DNA of 64,000 bases from Adenophora triphylla var. japonica (Eukaryota > Streptophyta > Magnoliopsida > Asterales > Campanulaceae): positions 403,550 through 467,549 of the forward strand of contig JAFEMH010001482.1 in NCBI GenBank assembly GCA_022495995.1. The letters run 5' to 3'. Positions 54,900-64,000 of the stretch are shown one piece after another. A program made the translations under genes and the position numbers. How positions within the stretch are numbered: the first letter of the stretch is position 1; each line of letters starts with the position of its first letter. The notes beneath the pieces are model-generated. The model searched no databases. It saw nothing but the letters and a program-made list of their open reading frames with translations, and was not told the DNA's origin.

Positions 54900-55730
54900 T
54901 TTCTTGTCGAAGGCTCGCCCATTCTTCCTTGGTAGGCTCGGATGTGTTCCATGGCCTTCAATCGGCGTTCGTCTAGTAGGGCCAATTCGTCATGGCGACT
55001 GCGGAGCCATTCGACCTCGTTGATCTGGCTTTCCGGCGGTATACGGAGCGAGGGATTTCCGGCTCGATTGGGAGTACGGCTTCCATTCCGTATGTGAGGG
55101 CAAAGGTGTTTCCCGATTGGGTCCCAGCCCGATGTTACTGCCCAGCCCCAGGAAGTGCAGTGTAACTTCTCGGGCCAATCTCTGCCTTGGACGGCCATTT
55201 TCCGGATGATATTTTCGAGTCTTGTTTCTTTGCTTCGACGGCTCCGTTGGTTTGGGGCTGTAGGGAGATGACTTGTGACGGGTTATTCGGAATTCCGCCG
55301 GCAAATTTTCACATTCCCCTTCGAAGTGGGATCCATTATACGAGATGATTTCGGTGGCAACCCGTATCTGCACATGATGTTTTCTTTGATGAAGAGGGCA
55401 ACTTTCTTTGAGTTGAGGATTTTGTAGGACTTTGCTTCAACCCACTTGGTGAAATAATCCACGGCTACCGGGACGAACTTCGTGGCCGTTCTTGCTGATG
55501 GTGTGATTTTGCCTATGACATCAATTCCCCAAGTGACGAAAGGCGAGGGTTGTCATGCGGTATAACTTCGTGAGGAGGCAAGTGATTAAGATTTGAGTAT
55601 CGGCGGCATTTGTCGCGGCTTTTGACAAAGCGGATGCGGTCGGTTTCCATGGAGATCCAAAAGTACCCCATTCTCGGTATGATTTGCATCGAGCTCGAGC
55701 ATTCATGTGAGGGCGCGAGTACCACCATGT
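54900..55730 (-). pseudogene. Element D integrase relic
   Basis: The minus strand shows a damaged HHCC finger (near 55570-55710, ..MGYFWISMETDRIRFVKSRD), the core segment GIDVIGKI-like at about 55520, and IISYNGSHFEGE at about 55320-55360, where the catalytic Asp before Asn-Gly has become Tyr. Several frames are needed to read it. It cannot be functional. Confidence 0.65.
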
Positions 55731-56009
55731 ATTTCTTTCATGAGTTCGGTAGCCTCTTGTTTCTTTGATACATCGCGGGAGGGGGCCTTGATAACGCTTC
55801 TTGTATAGCATATTTCCCAAGAACATAATGGGAGGCGAGCCGCTTGAGTGAGAGACTTTTTGCTTTGATTCCTTCTTTATATTCCCCATCTTCATTTTTG
55901 AAAGAGGCCTCGCCATCCTTCGGTCTTGGTAAATGCGAGTGTACCGGGGATCATTGATCGGTTCGGCTTACGCTTCAATTTCGAAGCAATAGGCGGGGTT
56001 TTCTCTTCT

Positions 56010-56960
56010 CCCGACTACGAATGGTTTAACGAGACTTTCCTTCGGGTATTTCGACAAGAGAGGCTAGTGTAGCGGAGCATCTGCGAACTTTGTTTCGGTC
56101 TCTTGGCGAGGTAATGAAAGGCGATTTCTTTGAATTGAGCCACTAGTTCTTCCATGTAAGCATGATACTTACGCAAAGCCGGATCACGGTCTTCCATTTG
56201 TTAGAGACACGATTGATGATGAGAGCGAGTCACCATACACCTCCAATTCCTTGATATTTCTTTCAAGGGCGGCTTCCAACCCGGCTATGCAAGCTTCATA
56301 TTCGGCGGCGTTGTTGGTGACTTCGAAGTTCGGCCTTCTTTGCTATGGGGGTGTGTTCGTCGGTAGGATCGACCGAGAAGCATTCCTATCCCGTTCCCCC
56401 TTTTGTTTGACGCTCGTCGAAGAAGAGTTGCAGTGATTTTCTCCTTCTAGGCGAAAGATTCCATCATCGGGAAGTGAGGTTCGAGTCCTCGAGACTCATC
56501 ACTTGGGAAATCGGCGAGATGTTACGCCATTATGCGTCCTTTTACGGATTTCCTTGAAACATAAGTGATGTCATATTCGGCCAAAAAGAACGACCATTTT
56601 GCCAATCTCATGGAGATGGAAGGCTTGTCGAAACGAGATATTTGATGGGGTCTATCCTTGAAACAAGATGTATCGGGTGAGGCGCATGTAGTGTTTCAAC
56701 TTTCCCAGCTACCCGGACCCAGGCACAACGCGAGTCTTCTCGCAAGCGAGTAATTGAGTTCGCTTCCTTGGAGCTTTACGCTACGAAATAGATGGCGTTT
56801 TCGACTTTGGAATCTTTCTTCTCTTGAGCTAGCATAGCCCCGATTCTTTGTATCCGTGACGGTTAGATATAGCAAGAGTGGCTTTTGCCGATGTGGTGGG
56901 CGAGAGAATCGGGGATTCACAAGGTATGCCTTAATACGTTCAAAGGCAAGGCGGCATTAA
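56010..56960 (-). pseudogene. Element D RNase H and second RNase H relics
   Basis: Minus-strand pieces: AMLAQEKKDSKVENAIYFV (about 56770-56850) and DPIKYLVSTS (about 56640) from the RT-linked RNase H, then a fragment antisense to ccggctatgcaagcttcatattcgg (about 56280-56305), which reads EYEACIAG, from the archaeal-type RNase H. The frame 56015-56197 (ALRKYHAYMEELVAQFKEIA) is its C-terminal helix region. Dual RNase H agrees with Tat/Ogre. Confidence 0.6.
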
Positions 56961-57289
56961 GGGTCCATTACGTGTAGGCATTCTTCTTCATCAACTTGAA
57001 GATTGGCTCGCGGATCGAGGTCGGGTGATTTACAAGCGGCTTATGTATTGCGATCTTCCCATGAAGGATTTCACTTACGTCGGTGTCCGTGGTGGCTTCA
57101 TTTCAACTATCGCCTTGATTTTACGGGGATCTACTTCGATTCCCCGTTACGTCACCATATATCCTAGTACCTTACCTCGTCTTACACCGAAAGTGCACTT
57201 GGCTGGATTCGATCTCATCTTTGTGGTCTCGGAGGCGGCCGAAGAATTTTCTCAAATCAACAGAAGTGCGGCCATCGATCCTCTGGAAT

Positions 57290-57680
57290 GTATTATCATG
57301 TCGTCCACATAGACCTCAATTTCTTTGTGGATCATGTCATGGAGCAGGCTGTAGGCGCCCTGCAGTACGTAGCCCGGCATTCTTTAGTCCGAATGGCATG
57401 GCCGTGTAGCGATATGTGCCCCGAGGGGTTGTGAGAAGGCTGTTTTGGCTTGATCTTCTTACGCCATTTTGATTTGGTTGTGGCCGCAAAACCGTCGACG
57501 AAGGATTTGACTTCATGGTTGGCCGTGGAATCTACCAAAATGTCGATGTTTGGCGAGGAAATCGTCTTTTGGGTAGCTTTGTTCAAGTCTCTGAAGTCTA
57601 CGCGGCATCGGATCTTTCCGTTGGCCTTGGTCACCGTCACTATGTTGGACAGCCGTATGTTGGGTATTCAATGACCACGA
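57290..57680 (-). pseudogene. Element D reverse transcriptase relic
   Basis: 57332-57640 reads VTKANGKIRCRVDFRDLNKA and ISSPNIDILVDSTANHEVKS, the NGK-R-CVDF-DLN-A motif of RT. The catalytic YVDDMII lies next to it at about 57295-57320 in another frame, preceded by remains of the MPFGLKNA block (gaatggcatgg on the plus strand at 57395). About 40 residues normally between these motifs are gone or shifted. Confidence 0.7.
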
Positions 57681-58989
57681 TGAACCACATACTGAGCATC
57701 TTTTCTATCTCCTCTTTCACTTGTAGGGACCATTCGGGCTTAATTCTTCTTAGCTTACGCTGCGGCTTGACTTACGGGTCGAGCGGTATTCGGTGCTCAA
57801 CTATGGAAGGATCGAGGCTGGCATATCTTTATAGGACCATGCGAACACATCCACGAATTCTTTTAGCGGCTCAATTAGGGCGTCCCTTTCGGTCCCTTGA
57901 AGAAACTACCAATCTGCGTCTCTTTAGGCTCTTCCGCAGTTCCCAGATTCACACTTGTCAAAATCTCTTCGGCGGCTTGGGCTCGATTTTCCTCTTTCAG
58001 GACAACTTTGCTTAAAGATTTCTTTGATATATTGTTCATTTAATGTGTACGCACTCTTCATCTAGTGAATCGTTATTAAGCTTGTTTTTAGATTATTAGT
58101 TAATTCATCATTAGTTAAAGTGGCAATTAAGGGATACTCGAGAAAGGTTCGTCATTTCATTGAGAATAAGAGGAATACGGCATTGGCTACAATTTCGTGG
58201 TCTTCGGGCGTGAGGCCATCGGACGACTCGAGAAGACTCGAACTTCAACAATGAGAGACTCGGAGGACTTTACAAGGTTGACACGAAAGGACGGGGACCA
58301 ATCCAAGCTTGGTGATCATTTCCTCTTTGGTCGCGGACGGAGCTGAGAGAGTTTCCCAATTCTTTAGCGGCATCAACGTCGGTGGCTTCCTGGCCAGGGA
58401 AAGGCATGGTCTCTGTGCTCCCTCCTCGGTCGTTGCTATCATCTCTTTGTCGAACCGAGAATCAATTGTGTTTGGCGTCGAAAGGCGAGCATGTGGATGT
58501 AGGGATCTTCCTCAATCCACAGGGATTTCCGTTTCGTCACAATCGACCGCTCAATCCGGATGTAAGGACGCATTGCGTCTCGGTGGCTGCTAGAAAAATC
58601 TCATGTCCCATACTCGAGCGGAAAGGCTTGGCGGGTAGTTCGGCAAGGAGGACGTCCACACGGCGTTCATAGATTCGAGCCGAGTACGTCGGTGTTTGTC
58701 GACTTTTATCATGAAAATCTCCTCGCTGGCGAGGCAAAGAATGGGTTTGCGGAATGCCGACAAATGCGTGATTGAGGACCGGGGACTTGTGTGCTGTATC
58801 ATGGCGGTGTTCGGCGTTTCCTTCCGGTGTGCCTCCAAGTGTTGGAAATAGCAATTAAATTTGATGAATCGAACTTCTTCGGAGTCTGCTCGCTTGAGTG
58901 TGTCGACATAGTTGGCATCGGCTAGATTCCAAGGATCTTGGCGAGACTTGCCTCTTGAAGGATGTAGCCGGTGTTTGGCTGTGGGTGTT

Positions 58990-59400
58990 CTTGGCTATTG
59001 TTTGACTTCGTTCCCTATGAGAAGCTGTCACCCCTTATGACTTCAAGGTCTCCTGCCGGTTGATGAATTTGACGCATTGGTGGAGAGTGGAGGCTATGGC
59101 TTTCATGTGATGCAACCAAGGCGCCCTAGTAGGGCGTGAACTCGGAGGATATCCATTACATGGAACTTTGCGGGCACCATTTGGGTTTCGTACCGAGTTC
59201 AGTCGCTGTCCCCGAGAATGGGGCGAGACGAACCGTCGTAGGCCTTGACGGTCCGGGTAGATGGGATCACGCGCCTTTCATTTATGCGGAGGGCCCTCAT
59301 CATCTTTGAGGGAAGGACGTTTACCGATGATCCATTGTCCACTAATACCCCGGGAGTGATATGGTGTTGAGCCGAATAGTGATGTCAAAGCTTCATTGTG
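58990..59400 (-). pseudogene. Element D protease relic with DNG active site
   Basis: Near 59280-59345 the minus strand reads GVLVDNGSSVNVLPSKMMRA, the retropepsin active-site loop with Asn in place of the usual Thr/Ser, as in many Ogre proteases. It is followed by KAYDGSSRPILGD and FHVMDILRVHALLGR (flap and second half), then by frame breaks. This places gag-pro to its right. Confidence 0.65.
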
Positions 59401-59426
59401 TTGGGGAGACATCTCTTGGCAAATCT

Positions 59427-60648
59427 TCATCGCGAGAAGGTGATCATGCTCCCATATAGGTGAGGATCATAGATTTGGTCCTTGTCTCGGGATAGAGAGT
59501 CATTAAACACAATCACTTCGTGCCTTTTTCTTGCGAGTAGAGTCTTTGCCGAAGCCCACAGGTTATCTTGATGCCTTTTTGTGGCGGTTGCCATCTCCGG
59601 ATCAACATGTTGATTGAGTGGGAGCGCCGGGCTCGCGTCGGTTTTCTTCATCGGTGTATACTCGGGAGGCTGAGACAAAGGCGAACCTTGGGCGACCACG
59701 AGGGGTTGGACTTACGTTGCGGTACTCTACGGTATCCGAAAGTCTCAACTCTGTCGTTGGCAAGGCTTTTACGCTCTTTTACCCCTTTTTGCTTTGGGGA
59801 AGGCGGGCGGAGTAGAGTACATAATAATCAAATCCCCGATGGCTCCCAGGCGTTCCCAGCTGTTATCACCGGCCTCGAATCTCTCCTTCCAATTTTCTTT
59901 GGGAGGAAATTTTCTTTTTCTTAGGAGGACGGTCCTCGTGTATCCGATCTGATAATCCCTTTCAAGGCAATCGGGACGATCACAAATATCCCACCAAATG
60001 TGTTCCACGGGCGGTGGCGGATTTGGGACCTCGGGTTGGCGGTCTTTGGAATGACTTTGAGTGGAAGCTGGTTCGGGGATCTGGCTGCTTGGGCTTGTAC
60101 AGTAGCGAGTGATTGGACTCCGCCGGATAATGAGAGATATTGAGGTCAGGGGAACGGGCACATGTTTGTCCTTCGGGGTAGCCCGGTCGGTTGGGATATT
60201 GTTAAGGTCCCGAAGTGGCGTGTGGCCTCTTCAATCCGGGCACTGCATGCATTACAGCGTTCTTCCGGGGCTTTGATGGTGACCATATTTCTTCAAGCTG
60301 TTCCCGATTTTCATCACTCGAGGTGACACTTGTGGGATCATCACTTTGAGAGGGACAGCGACGGTATACCGAACTCTTTCGTCCACATTGCTGTTTGGGG
60401 GCCGGTTGCCTGTAAGTCGGCGGGCGGGAGTCCGGCGGTGGAAACATAGGAATCTTGGGGTAGCATCTTGATGTATCAGGGACTATTAAGAAGAGGAGGA
60501 GAACCCTCTTCCGTCTTTGCGGTAAAAGTGCCATCGGAATTGAGGCGATAGTCAAACCATGACTTGCGACTATCCCCAGAAGGTTATCAATTTGAGCCTC
60601 ATGTCGAAGTCTCATTTGTTCTGCAAGCTGGATCCAATGCGAATGCAT
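59427..60648 (-). pseudogene. Element D region between leader and protease (gag not recognisable)
   Basis: Three unrelated-looking frames: 60202-60648 (starts MHSHWIQLAEQMRLRHEAQI, then Pro-rich), 59769-60161 (WWDICDRPDCLERDYQIGYT, FPPKENWKERFE) and 59427-59699. They may be the N-terminal part and linker of gag-pro. I do not find the capsid core or a zinc knuckle, so gag seems to be largely deleted. Confidence 0.4.
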
Positions 60649-60993
60649 GCGAGGGATTTTGGAGGACGGAGCAACGTTATCCCCATCATTACCGGGCGTG
60701 CGGACATTACGAAACCCGGAGTCGGAACAAGCGGTGAAGGCGACGATGCGCTTGACTCTTCCCAGCGATCAAACGGTGACCCGGTGCCGAAACCAAGCTT
60801 TGTGCGGAGGCTGCAGAGGGGAAAGGACATGAAGGTTCGAGATGTGCAGGAATGGAAGGAGGGTAGGTGTTTGGGCTTTTGGCTCATGCAACATGCGGTT
60901 ATTTGTTCACGTTTACTTAAAACATGTTTTATTAACCTAATCGGTTGGAAAAGATTGCTCTTCTTTTCGCAAACTACTCACGATTCTGGATCG

Positions 60994-61096
60994 GTGGGCC
61001 CCGTCACTACGTCTATAAGCCCCTCGTATTCCACTGTATTTCGACCTCCCGGGGTGGACGGCCCGGGCGAGGTCCTATAGGGCAAGCGGGTCCCAC
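60994..61096 (-). promoter_or_regulatory. Conserved 103-nt leader hairpin, element D copy
   Basis: Sense-strand outer arms GTGGGACCCG and CGGGGCCCAC pair at 9 of 10 positions. Inner arms GACCT/AGGTC and CCCGGG/CCCGGG pair perfectly. The length equals that of B's copy and the flanking words (GATCCAG, TATAGACGTAGTGA, CCCTATAGGACCTC) are shared. Confidence 0.72.
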
Positions 61097-62129
61097 CGGC
61101 CGAAAGAAAACGATCCTAAAAGTCGCGGGTAATCGAGTCTTAACGAGCATTCGATGTAAATTACGGACAAGGCGACGTCGAAAGTCAAGATCATGTCCAG
61201 GGGCTCGACGAAAAGTCGGCATGATTTGGGTGATAAGCGTCCACGATTGATCTTGACTTGTCGTCGGTTAAGCCGTAATTAGGCATGGAATAGTCATTAA
61301 TCCTTGATGACTCGGTGTCAATCTTTGGGAGTCGAGTGTATAATTTGTGCCGGTCGAGCCGAAGTCAAGGCGCCGGTCAATATCTTGGTCAAAGTCTGCG
61401 GCGGAAAACCGGCGAGAACTTCGGCCCGATTAGGGACCCGAAAGATATTGAGTCGGTATGCCGACAAAGGCTTGAAAGGAAAGGTCTATACACGGACGGG
61501 GGCATGACACGAGACCCGGACTAAAAACCAACCGGGTCTCGGACAAAGTGTGTCACGGACAAGTGCATGGTCGACACGAGGCTCCATGGGATGTTTGGGT
61601 AGTCTGTGCTCATCCGAAGGCGTAATAAGACCAAACGGACCGCGACAAGGATTTCCCGGGTTAAGGACGTAGTGTGCGGTGTACGGTCACGTGCGCGTAG
61701 TGTGCAAGCAGTCTATATTCTTTTTCTGAGTAAAATAGAGATTTTTTTTTTATGTGTCTTAAAAATATGATGCATGATTTTTTTGGAAATTTTCTTTTTT
61801 TTTGAAAATCCTTTTTTTTTATGAGCACATAAGCACGTAAGCATGAAAATTCCGACAGTTAGGGACATTATTCCGACGGTCAAAATTTTGACTTTCTCCG
61901 AGGCGGCCAAAACAACATGAAAGCTGTGCAAAAATCAACACACACACAAAAATGATTTTCAAAGCGGGACGGAAGCTTGACCCTCAAAAGCTTTTTTTGA
62001 AAACGGTGATACCGGTACGTGGGATTGTTAGACCACAATTTATCCCGACTCGTGTTAGGAGCGATAACGGGAAATTTAGTGGTTTCCACCAATATACCAA
62101 ATACCATTTTTTTTTAAAAAAAAGCTTAG
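61097..62129 (-). other. Element D untranslated leader
   Basis: About 1 kb without a supported frame between the primer-binding site and the conserved hairpin. T-rich runs lie at 61740-61830. Confidence 0.6.
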
Positions 62130-62147
62130 TCCCCGGCGGAGTCGCCA
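62130..62147 (-). promoter_or_regulatory. Element D primer-binding site (tRNA-Arg type)
   Basis: TGGCGACTCCGCCGGGGA on the minus strand, 4 nt from the LTR; one base differs from element B's site. Confidence 0.85.
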
Positions 62148-62151
62148 ACTT

Positions 62152-63886
62152 TGTGATGAATGTGTATCCGAAAATTTTCCCATTTTTGTGTTTGAAAAAA
62201 TCGAAAACGGAGTCGCCACGCCATTTTAATTTTGAGGGCCAAAACTTTGAAAAAAGCCCGAGATCAGAGATTTAGGTTCGGAGGTCATGTTACGCGTCGG
62301 GAAGGACGTTAGTGTGCACCCGACGCGCCTCGTAAAGACGAGTCTTCCAAGCTGAAAATCATTTGTGTGTGTGTGTGTGTGAGTGTTTTGGCCAAAATAA
62401 GTTGAAACTCAGAAAAGTAAAAATTGGGATATCTTTTTAAGACTTTAAACTGATCCCATGATTTTTGGAAGATTTTTGGGTTGAGATTTGGTACTCAAAA
62501 GACCTTTTGAAGTTGAGAGCCATTTCTGCCAGAATGAAAAAGGCAGTGGACCTTTGATTTTGAAAGGGATTCAAGGGTCTTAAAACTTCATAATCTGGAT
62601 AAACTCAGAGAATGAAAGTTGTTCTAGACACCTTAAATAAAGTTTGTGCGAAGGAATTTTCCATTTTGGAGAAGATTTGAGGGGTCAAAACCTTCTGGAA
62701 ACCTCAGATATGAGATCTGGATTCCCAGAAGCTGATGAACTAGCCTCTGAAAGAAAATTTGAAAAGAGGAGTTTTACTCACCCAAAAAATAAAATAAAAA
62801 TATGTCTGGAAAGCTCTGGATGTTGGCTACAAAAAGTGTTTTGTAGTCAACACCAAATTCAAGTTCATCTGTGTCCAAAAATTAAGACCATGGACTGAGG
62901 TCTGAGAAAATTGCTACTGGACAGCAACTTCTCAAGAAAAGAAAATATGATTTTAAGGGGTTTTGCATCCATGCTTGTCCCCATTTCCCTAGGTTTTGGT
63001 TAGTGATCACTAGACATTTTAGTGGTGAATCAACTATACCAAACCATCCTTAAATTACATTAGGACTAAGCATTTCATTTTGCTTGGGAAGGGGAATTTT
63101 ATCCTTTGAAATCAAGATTTTATGCTTGAAAATGGTTTTAGGGTTTTGAAAATGAGTTTTCTTTGCAAGAAAGTAAGAAAGCTTAAAAATAATGTTGATC
63201 TTTGTAGAAGATCATCCATGGAGATGGTCTTCCATGGTGATCTTCTTAGATCTAAAGCAAGAAGATGAAGGAACTACATTTTGTAGTTTGAAGATGCATG
63301 CATGGTTGAGATTTAGGGTTAGGAAGAGGAGGGTTTACCAATCTTCCTTGTGTTCTTGAGTGTTTGGCTTGAGTGTATGAGTGTTTAGGGCTTTAATATG
63401 AGAGTGAGTGGATGAGTATGAGTTGGGAAAGATTGGAGAGAAAAGGTGACAATTCTTGAAGAATTCTCCTTTGTTTTCTCTCTATATTTCGCCCAAGGTT
63501 CGGTGCAAATGTGTTCTTCCTCCTTATTTTTGTATTTGGAGGGCTCAATTTATAGCCCTCTGGAAATTACAAACATGTCCGCGCGGATGGATCCCCTCGG
63601 CGTGCCTTTGTTCATTAAATGCGGCTTGACTTTGGACAAGAGGAATAATCTTTTTGAAATTTCAAATTAACGGCCAGTTTTGTGTCTCCGGCCATTTGCT
63701 ATTTGTGGTTTTATTCCTTTTGTTTTTCTTTTTAAGATTCTTTTTAAGGTTTAACCTTAAATAACAATGCCCATTTTACCCTCACTTTGTTAGGAAAGTT
63801 AGGATAGTTAGGAATTGTTAGAAATGTTATAACTTTCGTTAATTTTCTAACGAAAATTCTAACAAGCTCAAATTGGAGCACTTACA
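62152..63886 (-). repeat. Element D right LTR (5' LTR)
   Basis: 1735 bp, TGTGATGAAT..ACTTACA on the plus strand, matching 32812-34549. It carries the GT repeat (62364-62381) and the TCCGCGCGGA palindrome (63578-63587). It is followed by the cctct target duplication (63887-63891). Confidence 0.93.
63547..63554 (-). promoter_or_regulatory. TATA-like box in the element D 5' LTR
   Basis: TATAAATT on the minus strand. The TCCGCGCGGA palindrome lies about 24-33 bp upstream of it on the same strand, a plausible promoter spacing. Confidence 0.55.
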
Positions 63887-63891
63887 CCTCT

Positions 63892-64000
63892 CTCTCCTCA
63901 TACACACACTCACCCCCCTCCTCACACGCACACACACTTCAAGGCCAAGACCTAAAGAAGCTTCGCTTTGTTGGTGTGTAGAAGGGGTAGACACCATACT
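63892..64000 (+). repeat. Element B right LTR, second part
   Basis: Matches the left LTR from about 20643 (catacacacactcacc, ggccaagacctaaagaagct, agaaggggtagacaccatac). It runs off the window end. Together with 32475-32811 it shows that D entered a CT-rich spot in B's LTR. Confidence 0.92.

Larger units (their letters stand above)
32812..63886 (-). mobile_element. Element D: giant Ogre-like LTR retrotransposon, interrupted by element C
   Basis: 31,075 bp between matching cctct target duplications, of which 12.1 kb is the nested element C, leaving about 19 kb, a normal Ogre size. LTRs of 1738 and 1735 bp begin TGTGATGA and end ACTTACA. Primer-binding site (62130), leader hairpin, protease, RT, RNase H and integrase relics run right to left on the minus strand. 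Two antisense genes on the plus strand and a 22-copy tandem array fill the 3' half. The LTRs differ by only a few percent by eye, while pol is broken every few dozen codons. Confidence 0.9.
20302..64000 (+). mobile_element. Element B: gag-only Ogre-like element, right LTR split by element D
   Basis: A plus-strand element inserted in E. Its left LTR is 20302-22080, its primer-binding site 22086, its gag 23671-25841 and its polypurine tract 32466. Its right LTR starts at 32475, is interrupted at 32811 by D, resumes at 63892 and leaves the window. After removing D the visible internal region is about 10.4 kb and holds no protease, reverse transcriptase, RNase H or integrase. Two large tandem arrays fill the 3' part. 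Such non-autonomous elements with only gag have been called TR-GAG; this one would need enzymes from a related autonomous element. Confidence 0.85.

Noticed and set aside
32812..63886. Treating the two 1.7-kb repeats as LTRs of two separate elements
   Set aside because: Matching cctct duplications, one polypurine tract on the left, one primer-binding site on the right, and continuity after removing C show a single element.

Overview
The window is nuclear plant heterochromatin. I see no host gene, rRNA or tRNA. It is built almost entirely from LTR retrotransposons of the Ty3/gypsy Tat lineage: two smaller Retand-like elements with a dual RNase H, and three large Ogre-like elements. This points to a flowering plant, probably a eudicot; I cannot name the species.

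Layout. 1-2617: gene-free flank ending in an (AT)n tract. 2618-15083: element A (minus strand, 769-bp LTRs), inserted in the (AT)n tract. 15084-17485: AT tract, a small LTR-end scar and gene-free flank. From 17486 to the window end there is a four-level nest. Element E (Ogre-like, minus) shows one LTR and its 3' internal end, and is broken at 20301 by element B. B (Ogre-like, plus, gag only) has its right LTR split at 32811 by element D. D (Ogre-like, minus, 32812-63886, target duplication cctct) is in turn split by element C (Retand-like, minus, 37765-49859, target duplication agatg). B's right LTR resumes at 63892 and runs off the window.

How the parts relate. A and C encode gag, protease, reverse transcriptase, RNase H, an archaeal-type second RNase H and integrase on the minus strand, all broken by frameshifts or stops. 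Each also carries a four-exon gene on the opposite strand, between the pol 3' end and the 3' LTR. In C this antisense gene is open from start to stop. D carries two decayed antisense genes (plant-mobile-domain-like and DUF7745-like) and a shattered pol. B has gag but no pol.

The best candidates for something new are short RNA-structure elements shared by the diverged Ogre-like elements: a 103-nt leader hairpin (B, D), a 32-nt hairpin just before the polypurine tract (E, B, D) and a 35-36-nt CTACG/CGTAG stem-loop (E, B, D twice). The first two show compensatory base changes. Other notable items are family-specific tandem arrays at the same 3' position in E, B and D, and eight copies of a 12-bp palindrome in the B LTR. 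All alignments, counts and splice sites were made by eye from the sequence; no search was run.
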